A DNA stretch of 49,802 nucleotides from an uncultured Anaerolineales bacterium (GCA_937952305.1 CALFZO010000073.1:1-49802); one strand, 5' to 3'; positions 32,842 through 41,174 are shown, counted from the stretch's first letter. A program made the numbers and translations. The notes: generated by a model from the sequence alone, not told the origin.

Positions 32842-33720
32842 TTACTTCAGGGTCAGCAGGTAGGCGATGATATCGGCCACATCCTGCTTTTCCAGCAGCA
32901 CGCCGTAGTTGGCCGGCATCGTGGAATTGCCGTTGGTGGCATAGGTCGTGCCGCCCGGCACGATGAAGGCGCTGGGCTGGACGATCGCCTCCAGCAGGTA
33001 CAACTCCGGGCTGGTGGCCGCGCCGGCATACGTGGCGTCCGTCAGGCGTTCGCCGGCATGCGTGCCAATGCCCTTGCCGTCCGGGCCTTGGTCCGCGAGC
33101 CAGGCCGGACCGACCAGCGTGGCGCCCGGAGCGGCCGCGACATGGCAGGCCGTGCAGCCCTTGGCCTTGGTCACGGCTTCGCCGCGCACGGCGTCGCCGG
33201 CCGGCAGTTCAACCGCCAGGTCCGTGCCCACCGCGTTGGGGTTGGGCGTCGCCGTCGCGGTCGGGATGCGGCCGCTGGCGTCCTTGAAGGCCTCGCTCCA
33301 GTTCAGGATGTAGGCGACCAGCGACTCCACCTGGTCCTGGCGCAGCGGACCGCCATACTGTTGGCCCCAGGCCGGCATGCGCTGCGGGTAGCTCTGGAAG
33401 TCGACCGAGGCGCGCGGGCGGCCGGCGTTGATGGCGCCGCGGATGTAGGCCTCGGCCGTGCCCGACCAGCCGATCGCGCTCAGGCGCTCGCCATTGAACA
33501 GGTCGAGGGCGTTCAGCGCCGGCCCGGCGCCGCCCTGCCCCTGGGCGCCATGACAGGACACGCAGTTCGCTTCAAACAGGCTGGCGCCCGCTTCAATCTG
33601 GCGGGTGTAATAGGCCTGTTGAAAATCGACCATCCGGTCCTGCTCGGTGACGGCCACAAAGCCGAGCACCACCATCGTAAAGACGACACTGACTGTTCCC
33701 AGAATGACTCGCCAACCCAT
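32842..33720 (-). CDS. Membrane-anchored dihaem cytochrome c
   Basis: A 292-residue protein with one N-terminal membrane anchor (5-25) and two cytochrome c domains with haem motifs CVSCH (53-57) and CTACH (189-193). Likely axial Met residues lie in RMPAWGQ (first domain) and STMPANYG (second). A Thr/Pro/Asn linker (about 150-165) joins the domains. It faces outside and should accept electrons from the Rieske protein encoded 34 bp upstream, the usual role of the cytochrome c subunit of a menaquinol:cytochrome c reductase. No cytochrome b gene is adjacent. Confidence 0.93.
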   Translation of the reverse strand: MGWRVILGTVSVVFTMVVLGFVAVTEQDRMVDFQQAYYTRQIEAGASLFEANCVSCHGAQGQGGAGPALNALDLFNGERLSAIGWSGTAEAYIRGAINAGRPRASVDFQSYPQRMPAWGQQYGGPLRQDQVESLVAYILNWSEAFKDASGRIPTATATPNPNAVGTDLAVELPAGDAVRGEAVTKAKGCTACHVAAAPGATLVGPAWLADQGPDGKGIGTHAGERLTDATYAGAATSPELYLLEAIVQPSAFIVPGGTTYATNGNSTMPANYGVLLEKQDVADIIAYLLTLK

Positions 33721-33754
33721 TGTGTGCTCCTACGCCTAGCCTCGGGCTGACGCC

Positions 33755-34390
33755 TCAGGCGTTCGCCGGCCGCGGGGTGGGGTTGCTGGCGCCGTTGATG
33801 CGCTCGCCGGTGTTGATACGGATCTTGGAGGCCCCGTCGACATTCAGCGGCCGAGGCTCGCCGTTGACGAACTCGGTCTGCCGGTTGACTTCATCCAGGA
33901 CCTTGCCATCCGCGTCCACGGCCTGCACGCTGAAGACGTCTAGGTTGCGCGTGGCCGGGCCGGCCACCGCCGTGCCGCTGGACAGGTACTTCGAGCCGTG
34001 GCACGGGCACTCAAACCGGTCATTGGTGGGCACCCACGCGTACAGACAGCCCAGGTGGACGCAGATCATGTACAGGGCGCGCACACCGCGGCCGGGCCGC
34101 CAGGTGGCCGGTTGGCGCGGATCGTTGATGATCGTGTCGCCGATGTTCACCAGCCAGAAGCGGCCGCCCGAGAACGGTTTGGGCGCGGCGTCCACCGGCG
34201 GCACCTCGCTGACATCGATCTCGAAAACGCCGCCGAAAGTCCCGGCTTTGAAGCGCGGATACGCGAACCACAACAAAGCCGCCCCCGTCTGGCCAGCAGC
34301 CAAGACCATAGAAGCGGCCCAAATGTAATACAAGAATTCCCGCCGTGTCATCGGAGACACAGCTGTTGTGCTGGTGGCCTCAGCAGCCAT
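33755..34390 (-). CDS. Rieske [2Fe-2S] protein of a bc-type complex
   Basis: A 211-residue protein. The N-terminus has TRREFLYYIW with one membrane helix (about 20-42), a twin-arginine-type signal anchor though only T-R-R is seen. The Rieske domain carries CVHLGC (110-115) and CPCHG (128-132): ligands Cys110, His112, Cys128, His131, disulfide Cys115-Cys130. It takes an electron from quinol and passes it to cytochrome c. It heads a two-gene operon with the dihaem cytochrome. The promoter at 34521-34549 implies a leader of about 130 bases. Confidence 0.93.
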   Translation of the reverse strand: MAAEATSTTAVSPMTRREFLYYIWAASMVLAAGQTGAALLWFAYPRFKAGTFGGVFEIDVSEVPPVDAAPKPFSGGRFWLVNIGDTIINDPRQPATWRPGRGVRALYMICVHLGCLYAWVPTNDRFECPCHGSKYLSSGTAVAGPATRNLDVFSVQAVDADGKVLDEVNRQTEFVNGEPRPLNVDGASKIRINTGERINGASNPTPRPANA

Positions 34391-34520
34391 ATCGATTGAC
34401 GCCTCCTAAATTCTCGAATTCCGGGCGCTTACGGGCAGGATTCTATCATAGGGGCGGGTGTCACGGCCCACAGCGGCCGTGCCTGGAAACTATGCAAATC
34501 CCCACCGAGTCGGCTTGCGA

Positions 34521-34549
34521 AATTTATCATAATCATCACCTTGAGTCAA
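34521..34549 (-). promoter_or_regulatory. Promoter of the Rieske/cytochrome c operon
   Basis: On the minus strand TTGACT (34549-34544), a 17-base spacer and TAAATT (34526-34521). The surrounding sequence is AT-rich compared with neighbours. A TATGAT offset by 5 bases is an alternative -10. Confidence 0.65.
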
Positions 34550-34572
34550 ACTTCACACGCGCGCGTGGTCTC

Positions 34573-34601
34573 TTGGAGTCCGGCCCGGTCTCGCGGATAA
34601 T
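34573..34601 (+). promoter_or_regulatory. Promoter giving a probably leaderless RNase D-like mRNA
   Basis: TTGGAG (34573-34578), a 17-base spacer, GATAAT (34596-34601). Only 8 bases separate the -10 from ATG 34610, and no Shine-Dalgarno is present, so the message should begin at or within a base or two of the start codon. Confidence 0.6.
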
Positions 34602-34609
34602 GGGCAGAC

Positions 34610-35761
34610 ATGACGCCTGACCCCACTCCGGAGGAACGCCTCCTGACCGCGCCGCGTCTGGTGGAGACCGACGCCGAATTAGCCCAACTGGCCGACGCGC
34701 TGAGCCCCGAGCCGGCGCTGGCCGTCGACACCGAGTCGAACAGCCTGTTCGTCTACCGCGAGCGCGTCTGCCTGATCCAGTTCTCGACCCCGCGCGAGGA
34801 CGTCATCGTCGATCCGCTGCGCCTGACCGACCTGCGCCCGCTCGGCCCGCTCTTTGCCAACCCCGCCCAGCAGAAGATCTTCCATGCCGCCGAGTACGAT
34901 CTGCTCGGGCTGCGCCGCGATTTTGGCTTCGACTTCGCCAACCTGTTCGACACGATGGTGGCCGCGCGCACGCTCGGCTGGCCGCAGGCCGGGCTGGCGC
35001 CGCTGCTGGAAACCCACTTCGGGATCAAGATCAACAAGAAGCACCAGCGCGCCAACTGGGGCCGCCGCCCGCTGACGGACGAACTGCTGGCCTACGCCCG
35101 GCTGGACACGCACTACCTGTTCGCGCTGCGCGACCTGCTGGCGCGCGAACTAGCCGCGGCCGGCCGCGGCGCCGAGGCCCAGGAAGAGTGTGACCGGCTG
35201 GCCCGCCTGCGCGTGCCGGCCAGCGCGCCGGACCCGGACGCCTTCTGGCGCGTCACCGGGGCGCGCGACCTGACCCCGCAGCAGGCCAGCCTTTTGCGCG
35301 AACTGCACGCCTATCGCGAACAACAGGCCCAGCGCGCCGATGTGCCGCCCTTCAAAGTCATGGGCGACGCGACCCTGCTGGCGCTGGCGCTGGCGGCCCC
35401 GCAAGACCCGGCCGACCTGCCCGGCCTGGTGGGCATGACCGAGGGCCAGATCCGGCGGCACGGCGTCGGCGTGCTGGCGGCCATTCGGCGCGGCCTGGCG
35501 ACGCCGCCCACGCGGCCGCCGCGCCCGGTGTTGGAGCCGGACGACGTGCGCGAACGCTTCGACCGCCTGCGGGTCTGGCGTAAGCAGAAGGCCCAGGCGC
35601 GCGGGGTGGAGTCAGACGTGATCCTGCCCCGGGACGCACTCTGGGAGCTGGCGCGGCGCGCCCCGCGCCAACCCGAGGAGCTCCAGCAACTGGAGCACCT
35701 CGGACCCTGGCGGCGCGCGCAGTACGGCCCGGAACTGCTGCAGCTTTTGAACGGCCGCTGA
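34610..35761 (+). CDS. rnd: RNase D-like 3'-5' exonuclease with HRDC domains
   Basis: A 383-residue protein. The DEDDy exonuclease domain (20-190) shows Asp40 and Glu42 in VDTESNSLF, HAAEYDLLGLRRDF with the third Asp, and YARLDTHYLF with the Tyr and fourth Asp. Two HRDC-like domains follow (about 220-290 and 305-383), as in E. coli RNase D (375 residues). It trims the 3' ends of tRNA and other structured RNAs in the cytoplasm. A beta-CASP nuclease and tRNA-Ser lie directly downstream. Transcription appears leaderless. Confidence 0.9.
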   Translation: MTPDPTPEERLLTAPRLVETDAELAQLADALSPEPALAVDTESNSLFVYRERVCLIQFSTPREDVIVDPLRLTDLRPLGPLFANPAQQKIFHAAEYDLLGLRRDFGFDFANLFDTMVAARTLGWPQAGLAPLLETHFGIKINKKHQRANWGRRPLTDELLAYARLDTHYLFALRDLLARELAAAGRGAEAQEECDRLARLRVPASAPDPDAFWRVTGARDLTPQQASLLRELHAYREQQAQRADVPPFKVMGDATLLALALAAPQDPADLPGLVGMTEGQIRRHGVGVLAAIRRGLATPPTRPPRPVLEPDDVRERFDRLRVWRKQKAQARGVESDVILPRDALWELARRAPRQPEELQQLEHLGPWRRAQYGPELLQLLNGR

Positions 35762-35799
35762 CGACCGGACCAGCCGGCGGCCCCCTGGAGGGAGCTTCC

Positions 35800-37194
35800 A
35801 TGAACATCACCTTTCACGGCGCGGCGCAGACGGTCACCGGCTCCCAACATCTCCTCACCGTCAACGGCCGCCGGCTGCTGCTGGATTGCGGCCTGTATCA
35901 GGGCAAGCGCGCCGAAGCCTGGCAGCGCAACCGCGAGCTGCCCTTCGACGCGCGCCGCCTGGACGCCGTAATCCTGTCCCACGCGCACATCGACCATTCC
36001 GGCAACCTGCCGTCGCTGGCTAAGGCCGGCTACCGCGGCCCGATCTACGCCACGCCGGCCACGCGTGATCTGTGCGAGCACATGCTGCGCGACTCGGCGC
36101 GCATCCAGGAATCGGACGTGGCGTTCGCCAACAAGCGGGCGCGCGAACGCGGCGAGCCGGCCGAGGCCGAAGCGCTCTACACCGAAGAGGACGCCGCCGC
36201 CGCGCTGGAGCTCTTCCAGGCCCGCCCGCTGGATAAGCCCTTCGAGGTGCTGCCGGGGGTGGTGGCCACCTTCCGCGAAGCCGGCCACATCCTGGGCTCG
36301 GCCATGGTCGTCCTGGACATTGAAGAGAAGAACCGCCGCTTCCGGCTGGCCTTCTCCGGCGACATCGGCCGGATCGGCCTGCCGATCCTGCGCGACCCCG
36401 TTTTCCTGTCAGACGTTGACTACGCCATCATGGAGTCGACCTACGGCACCAAGACCCACCGCCCGCCCGAAGAGGCCGTGGTGGAGTTCCGCAGCCTCGT
36501 CCGGGAGACGGTGGCGCGCGGCGGCAAGATCATCGTGCCGGCCTTCGCCGTCGGCCGGTCACAGGAGATCGTCTACGAGCTCAGCCGCATGATCGGCGAG
36601 GGCCTGATCCCGGCCATCCCGGTCTTCGTGGACAGCCCGCTGGCCATCGACGCCTCGCAGGTCTTCCGGCGGCACGCCGAGCTGTTCGACGACGAGACGC
36701 GCGCGCTGCTGGAGCGCAACGGCGACACGTTCGGCTTCAAATCGCTGACCTACACGCGCTCGGTGGACGACAGCAAGGCCATCAACGACAGGAAGGGGCC
36801 GCTCGTCATCATCAGCGCCTCCGGCATGTGCGAGAACGGCCGCATCCTGCACCACCTGCGCAACAACCTCGGCGACGCGCGCAACACCATCCTGATCGTG
36901 TCCTGGCAGGCCCCTTACACGCTCGGCCGGCGCCTGGCGGACCAGGAGACCGAGGTCAAGATCTTCGGCGAGTGGCACGCGCGGCGCGCCCAGGTCGCCA
37001 CCATCAACGGCCTGTCCGGCCACGCCGGGCGCGACCTGCTCATCCGCTGGGCCGCGGCCCTGAAGCCGCGTGTCAAAAACATCTTCCTGGTCCACGGCGA
37101 GCCGGAGTCGTCGGCGGCGCTGCGGGAAGCGCTCACGGCCGAAGGGCTGCCGGGCGTCCACGCCCCCGCCCTGCACGAGACGGTGGAGATCTGA
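35800..37194 (+). CDS. Beta-CASP metallo-beta-lactamase-fold ribonuclease (RNA specificity domain)
   Basis: A 464-residue protein. The metallo-beta-lactamase motif HAHIDHSG (His61, His63, Asp65, His66) is followed by FSGDIGR near 186 with the Asp ligand and by the beta-CASP region (245-360) with PAFAVGRSQEIVYELSRM. The C-terminal RMMBL segment shows ASGMCENGRILHHLRNNL and FLVHGEPESSAALRE. The family (YsgL/CPSF73-like) comprises endo- and exoribonucleases using two Zn ions. A strong GGAGGGAG Shine-Dalgarno precedes ATG 35800; the gene lies 38 bp after the RNase D-like gene, so the two RNases are probably co-transcribed. Confidence 0.92.
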   Translation: MNITFHGAAQTVTGSQHLLTVNGRRLLLDCGLYQGKRAEAWQRNRELPFDARRLDAVILSHAHIDHSGNLPSLAKAGYRGPIYATPATRDLCEHMLRDSARIQESDVAFANKRARERGEPAEAEALYTEEDAAAALELFQARPLDKPFEVLPGVVATFREAGHILGSAMVVLDIEEKNRRFRLAFSGDIGRIGLPILRDPVFLSDVDYAIMESTYGTKTHRPPEEAVVEFRSLVRETVARGGKIIVPAFAVGRSQEIVYELSRMIGEGLIPAIPVFVDSPLAIDASQVFRRHAELFDDETRALLERNGDTFGFKSLTYTRSVDDSKAINDRKGPLVIISASGMCENGRILHHLRNNLGDARNTILIVSWQAPYTLGRRLADQETEVKIFGEWHARRAQVATINGLSGHAGRDLLIRWAAALKPRVKNIFLVHGEPESSAALREALTAEGLPGVHAPALHETVEI

Positions 37195-37266
37195 CGCCGG
37201 ACCGGAGCCGAAAGACGCAGGCCGGTCAGGAAAGACCCGCCTCCCTTCCGTCCCGCGTCGTCCGTC

Positions 37267-37275
37267 TGATATAAT
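37267..37275 (+). promoter_or_regulatory. Extended -10 promoter of tRNA-Ser
   Basis: TGATATAAT followed by CG, eight bases before the mature tRNA 5' end. The -35 region is poor. The primary transcript would therefore have a very short 5' extension. Confidence 0.65.
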
Positions 37276-37282
37276 CGTCCCC

Positions 37283-37370
37283 GGAGAGGTGCCAGAGTGG
37301 ACGAATGGGGCGGTCTCGAAAACCGTTGTGGCCCTTTGGGCCACCGTGGGTTCGAATCCCACCCTCTCCG
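37283..37370 (+). tRNA. tRNA-Ser(CGA)
   Basis: An 88-base class II tRNA. The acceptor stem GGAGAGG pairs with CCTCTCC (37363-37369), followed by discriminator G. The anticodon loop CTCGAAA holds anticodon CGA, reading UCG. The long variable arm is GTGGCCC/GGGCCAC around TTT. The T-loop GTTCGAATC is intact. The 3' CCA is not encoded, so it must be added. It was considered and rejected as tRNA-Sec, which would carry UCA. Confidence 0.97.
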
Positions 37371-37436
37371 CTGACTAACCCGGACCGGCTGAAGGCGGCG
37401 GCTTGTGCGAACGGTCCATCCTGAGTGACAGCGTCG

Positions 37437-37467
37437 ATGGCCTTGCTCTCGTGCAGCAAGGCCATTT
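37437..37467 (+). terminator. Hairpin terminator downstream of tRNA-Ser
   Basis: A perfect 11-bp stem (37437-37447 with 37455-37465) with a 7-base loop is followed by TTTGCATTG. It stands 67 bases after the tRNA and 110 before the sulfurtransferase gene; the remaining gap shows nothing else. Confidence 0.7.
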
Positions 37468-37576
37468 GCATTGTCCGCGGCGGCGCGGCCGCAGCCCAGC
37501 CTGGGCCGTTAGGCGCTGCGGCTGAAGCGCCCGGCGGCCCGAAAAGCATCCCGGCTCAATCAGACGGAGGCCATCC

Positions 37577-38446
37577 GTGTACACCACCCTTGTCTCAACC
37601 CACGCCGTAGATGCCCACCTGTTTGACCCCGACTGGGCGATCCTCGATTGCCGCCATGATCTGACGAACCCGGCCTGGGGTGAGCAGGCCTACACCGTCG
37701 AGCATGTCCCCGGCGCAGTCTACGCCCACCTGGACCGCGACCTCTCCGGGCCGAAGACGGGCCGCAACGGGCGCCATCCGCTGCCGGACGCGGACGCCTT
37801 GAGCGCGCGCCTGGGCCAATGGGGGATCAGCCCCGGCGTGCAGGTGGTGGCCTACGATCAGGCCAATGGGATGTGGGCCAGCCGGCTGTGGTGGCTGCTG
37901 CGCTACCTGGGGCATGCGGCCGTGGCCGTGCTGGACGGCGGCTTCGCCAAGTGGACGGCCGAGGGCCGGCCGACGACGCCGGACGCGACGGCCCGCGCGC
38001 CGCGGACCTTTCAGGGGACACCGCGGCCGGAGATGTGGGTGTCGGCGGAAGCTGTGGAGCAGCTGCGGCAGGACCCGGCTTACCGCGTGCTTGACGCGCG
38101 CGCGCCGGAGCGCTATCGCGGCGAGACCGAGCCGATCGACCCGGTGGCCGGGCACATCCCCGGCGCCGTCAATGTCTACAACGTGGGCAACGTCTCGCCG
38201 GAGGGGACGTTCCTGGCCCCGGCGGCGCTGCGCGCCCGGTTCCAGGCTTTGTTGGGGGAAGTCTCGGCGACCCAGGTGGTCACCTATTGCGGCTCGGGGG
38301 TGGCGGCGGCCCACAACGTGCTGGCGCTGGAAATAGCCGGGCTGCCGGGTGCCCGCATCTACCCCGGCTCGTGGAGCGAGTGGTGCAGCGACCCGGCCCG
38401 GCCGGTGGCGCGCGGCGCCGAGGGCGCTACCAGCCCAACAGCATGA
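37577..38446 (+). CDS. Two-domain rhodanese-type sulfurtransferase
   Basis: A 289-residue protein with an inactive N-terminal rhodanese domain (1-140) and a catalytic C-terminal one (155-275). The active-site loop is CGSGVAAAHN with Cys238; this loop resembles 3-mercaptopyruvate sulfurtransferase (CGSGVTA) more than thiosulfate rhodanese (CRKGVTA). DCRHDL near 25 and RYRGETEPIDPVAGHIPGAVN near 175 match the family. It moves sulfane sulfur to cyanide or thiol acceptors. GTG 37577 is chosen for the GGAGG 6 bases upstream. The last 20 bases overlap the 3' end of the convergent small membrane-protein gene. Confidence 0.92.
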   Translation: MYTTLVSTHAVDAHLFDPDWAILDCRHDLTNPAWGEQAYTVEHVPGAVYAHLDRDLSGPKTGRNGRHPLPDADALSARLGQWGISPGVQVVAYDQANGMWASRLWWLLRYLGHAAVAVLDGGFAKWTAEGRPTTPDATARAPRTFQGTPRPEMWVSAEAVEQLRQDPAYRVLDARAPERYRGETEPIDPVAGHIPGAVNVYNVGNVSPEGTFLAPAALRARFQALLGEVSATQVVTYCGSGVAAAHNVLALEIAGLPGARIYPGSWSEWCSDPARPVARGAEGATSPTA

Positions 38447-38576
38447 GCACGCCGGTCAGGATCGCGGCGGCCACCAGCAGTGTGACCGGCACGAGATTGA
38501 GCAGCACCAGCAGCCCCAGCGCGATCAGCCCGAGCGCGAGCACGCGCATGATCTGAGTCTTGGTCGTCCGCGTCAT
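38427..38576 (-). CDS. 49-residue hydrophobic membrane protein
   Basis: The small ORF runs from ATG 38576-38574 to TAG 38429-38427. A polar N-terminus (MTRTTKTQIM) is followed by two hydrophobic stretches, VLALGLIALGLLVLLNLV and VTLLVAAAILTGVLMLLGW, broken by a Pro, so it is one bent or two short membrane helices. ATGA overlap with the btpA-like stop gives direct translational coupling and supports its being real. It is the last gene of a five-gene overlapping cascade. No homologue is recognised. It overlaps the convergent sulfurtransferase gene by 20 bases. Confidence 0.7.
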   Translation of the reverse strand: MTRTTKTQIMRVLALGLIALGLLVLLNLVPVTLLVAAAILTGVLMLLGW

Positions 38577-39382
38577 AGCCCCTGCCTGAGTTGAGTGAGC
38601 CGCTCGACGAACGCCGCCACGCGGCGGGCGTCCACGCCGTTCCCCCAGTATCCGTCCCGCTTGAAGTACGAACCGACGATGAAGCCGTCGGCCTCCGGGT
38701 AAAAGTCCGCCAGGTTCTCAGCCGTGACGCCGGACCCCAGCAGCACCGGCAACCGGCAATGGGCCTTGGCTGCGCGCGCGTCGGCCACCTGCGGCGGATC
38801 ACCGGTGACCGAGCCGCTGACGATGACGGCGTCGGCGCGCATGAACTCGGCCGCCTCGGCGGTGGCGCCCAGGCTCACGTCGGCGGTGATGGCGTGGGCC
38901 GAATGCTTCTTCTTGATGTCGGCCCAGACCTGCACCCGCTCGGCGCCCAGCGCCCGGCGGTAGCGCAGCAGCTCCGCCGCCGACGATTGGATGAAGCCCT
39001 CGTCGGCCACGTGCGCGAACGCGAACCCCTCCACCCGCACAAAATCCAGCGCGGCCGCGTGCGCCACCGCCACCGCCTCGCGGTTGGCGCCGGCCAGGAT
39101 CTGCAGCCCCACCGGCCCGCCGAACTCGGCTTTCGCGGCCTGGGCCACCAGCGCCATGGCCGCCACGATCTCGGGGCCGACGGCGCCGCGCAGGTAGGGG
39201 GTGTCATGCATGTTCTCGAGGCCGAGGGCGTCCACGCCGGCGGCGCGGTACAGCCGCGCCTCGGCCACGGCCGCATCCACGATGGCGCGCACGCTCAGCG
39301 CCGCCGCCGGCGTGCCCGGCAGGGCCGCCACATGGATCATGCCGATGACGGGCTTCGGCCGGGCGAACACGCCGCCCGTCAT
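38573..39382 (-). CDS. btpA: BtpA-family protein
   Basis: A 269-residue TIM-barrel-like protein of the BtpA family: PVIGMIHVAALPGTP (11-25), GVDALGLENMHDTPY near 48, DFVRVEGFAFAHVADEG near 113, VSGSVTGDPP near 188, and LLGSGVTAENLADFYPEADGFIVGSYFK. BtpA was named for its role in photosystem I assembly in cyanobacteria, yet homologues are widespread in non-phototrophs and archaea, where the function is unknown. No photosynthesis genes are present here. It is joined by 4-base overlaps to the GTPase gene upstream and the 49-residue protein downstream. Confidence 0.9.
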   Translation of the reverse strand: MTGGVFARPKPVIGMIHVAALPGTPAAALSVRAIVDAAVAEARLYRAAGVDALGLENMHDTPYLRGAVGPEIVAAMALVAQAAKAEFGGPVGLQILAGANREAVAVAHAAALDFVRVEGFAFAHVADEGFIQSSAAELLRYRRALGAERVQVWADIKKKHSAHAITADVSLGATAEAAEFMRADAVIVSGSVTGDPPQVADARAAKAHCRLPVLLGSGVTAENLADFYPEADGFIVGSYFKRDGYWGNGVDARRVAAFVERLTQLRQGL

Positions 39383-40665
39383 GGGGCATCCTTTGGCGGG
39401 GGCGTGTCCTTCTGGGCGGGCGCGGCCGCGTCCTGGTCCAGGCCCTCCCGGCTCTGCGCCAGCGGCGACTGCTCCAGCGTCTCGCGCAGGCGCTGTTCCA
39501 GGCTGGCCTTGTCCGGCCGCTTCTGGCCCAGGCCGCGCAGCCCGTTGATCAGGTACGTCGTCAGGTCCTGGGTGATCTTCTTGAGCGAGGCGCCGGACAG
39601 CTTCTCGCCGCGCTCAAACCAGATGATGGCGGCGTAGCCCATCACCACGGTGGTGGACGAGGCGATGCCGGCCGCCAGCAGCCAGCCGGGCGGCCCGCCA
39701 AGTTTGCTCAACTCCTGGAAGAGCGTGCGCCCCAGGAAGCCCAGCCCGAACGTTACAGCCAGCTCGCGCGCCCGCGCCGGCGTCAGGTCGTAGTCGTAGA
39801 TGCGCGCGATGCCAAGCACCAGCGACGTCTGGACGGCCAGCAGCGGGATCACGTCCAGCACCGGCAGGGGCGTCAGGGCGATCGCGGCGGCAGTGGTGGC
39901 CGCCCCCGTGATCGCGGTCCAGGCCAGGCGCCAGCGGTAAGCCGGCAGAGCGCGGCCCAACGCGCCCAGCAGGCCGGGCTCGGCCTTGGCGACGGCGATC
40001 AACAGGTCGTCCAGGTTCTGGCCGGACTTAGCCGAGACCGGCACGATCTGGGTGCGCTGCAGGCGCAGGTTGGCGGCCGTGCGCTCCAGCACCGGCTCCA
40101 CGTCCTTGCGGCTGAGCAGGTCCATCTTGTTCAGCACCACCACCGCCGGCTTACCGAGCGCGTTCAACTCGTCGAACAGCTCCTGTTCGGTGCGTTTGAT
40201 GCCCTGCAAGGCATCGAAGACGATGACCAGGAAATCCGCGGCCCGCGCAGCCGTGAGGGCGTGCTGCTTCTCCCGGTCGCCGACCTCGCCGACGGCGTCC
40301 GCGCCGGGCGTGTCCACCAGCCGGAACAGGCCGGCGTCAGCCTCCTGGTTGACGCGCGTGGTGCCGGGCACCGGGCTGACCTCGGCGCGGTCGTCCTTGC
40401 GCCGGATGAGCTGGTTGTAAAGCGTGGACTTGCCGACGTTGGCGGGGCCGACGATGGCGATGAAGTGCTTGTCCGCGAACGCGATCTTGAACTGAGGCAG
40501 GGCCAGGTCCAGCAGCACCCGCCAGCGCGCCAGGTCGCCGGGCAGATACTTGACGGACGTGCCGAGCTCCTTCTGCATGGGCTCGGGCAGGGCGTCCCAG
40601 GCCTTCTTCAGGTACTGGCGCGTGTCTTCGGGGAACTCTTTGAGCAGGTCGTCGATGGCGGTCAT
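39379..40665 (-). CDS. Era-like GTPase with C-terminal DUF697 membrane domain
   Basis: A 428-residue protein. Residues 65-230 are a GTPase: G1 GPANVGKST (73-81), a threonine-containing switch (PGTTRVN), G3 DTPGAD, G4 NKMD, G5 SAKSG. Residues 250-370 hold two to three hydrophobic segments of the DUF697/YcjF type (TTAAAIALTPLPVLDVIPL...). The C-terminal 50 residues are charged and disordered. Such proteins are membrane-associated GTPases of unknown target. ATG 40665 is chosen because it overlaps the methyltransferase stop (ATGA) and gives the MTAIDDLL start; a longer upstream reading is low-complexity. It is the central member of the five-gene cascade. Confidence 0.88.
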   Translation of the reverse strand: MTAIDDLLKEFPEDTRQYLKKAWDALPEPMQKELGTSVKYLPGDLARWRVLLDLALPQFKIAFADKHFIAIVGPANVGKSTLYNQLIRRKDDRAEVSPVPGTTRVNQEADAGLFRLVDTPGADAVGEVGDREKQHALTAARAADFLVIVFDALQGIKRTEQELFDELNALGKPAVVVLNKMDLLSRKDVEPVLERTAANLRLQRTQIVPVSAKSGQNLDDLLIAVAKAEPGLLGALGRALPAYRWRLAWTAITGAATTAAAIALTPLPVLDVIPLLAVQTSLVLGIARIYDYDLTPARARELAVTFGLGFLGRTLFQELSKLGGPPGWLLAAGIASSTTVVMGYAAIIWFERGEKLSGASLKKITQDLTTYLINGLRGLGQKRPDKASLEQRLRETLEQSPLAQSREGLDQDAAAPAQKDTPPPKDAP

Positions 40666-41174
40666 AGTGGTTGCGTCGGCTGATTGGGGCCGGCGGCGCG
40701 CGGACGCCAACGCGGCAACCAGCGCGGGACGGCCTGGCAGTAGCGCTGGTACGCGTCGCCGAAAGTCCGCCGCAGGTGCGGCTCCTCGTAGAACACCACG
40801 AACCCGTGGAAGGCCAGCCAGACGGCGGCGGCGTACCCCACCTGGCCGAGTGTCTGGAACCAGACCACGTGCCCGGCCAGAATCAGTACGGCCCCCAGGT
40901 ACATCGGGTTGCGCGTGTAGCGGTACAGCCCGCGGCCGACCAGGGCGCGCGGCGGGTCCAGCGGCAGGGGCGTGCCGCGGCCCGTGAAGGTGAAGTCCCA
41001 GACACACCAGACCACGGCGGCGGCGCCGGCCAGCCACAGCGGCAGCGCGCCGAAGCTCGCGGCATTGGCCGGCCCGCCCGAGCTCAATTGAAGCGGCACG
41101 TAGAGGACGACCGTGCCGGGCACCAGGATGAGGAACGCCAGCGACTTCAGGAAAGTCAGCATGGCCGCGCTCAC
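40662..41174 (-). CDS. Isoprenylcysteine carboxyl methyltransferase-like membrane protein
   Basis: A protein of about 170 residues with four to five membrane helices and the ICMT/PEMT-type core: LVGRGLYRYTRNPMYLGAVLILAG (about 78-101) and EEPHLRRTFGDAYQRYCQAVPRWLP (about 130-155), the SAM-binding signature of this class. Bacterial members methylate unknown lipid-like or membrane substrates. GTG 41174 overlaps the stop of the SHOCT gene (GTGA); ATG 41162 is an alternative that shortens it by four residues. It is coupled by ATGA to the GTPase gene. Confidence 0.85.
   Translation of the reverse strand: MSAAMLTFLKSLAFLILVPGTVVLYVPLQLSSGGPANAASFGALPLWLAGAAAVVWCVWDFTFTGRGTPLPLDPPRALVGRGLYRYTRNPMYLGAVLILAGHVVWFQTLGQVGYAAAVWLAFHGFVVFYEEPHLRRTFGDAYQRYCQAVPRWLPRWRPRAAGPNQPTQPL

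Noticed and set aside
37283..37370. The tRNA as tRNA-Sec, since selA is in the window
   Set aside because: The anticodon is CGA and the acceptor stem is 7 bp; tRNA-Sec has UCA and a longer acceptor arm.
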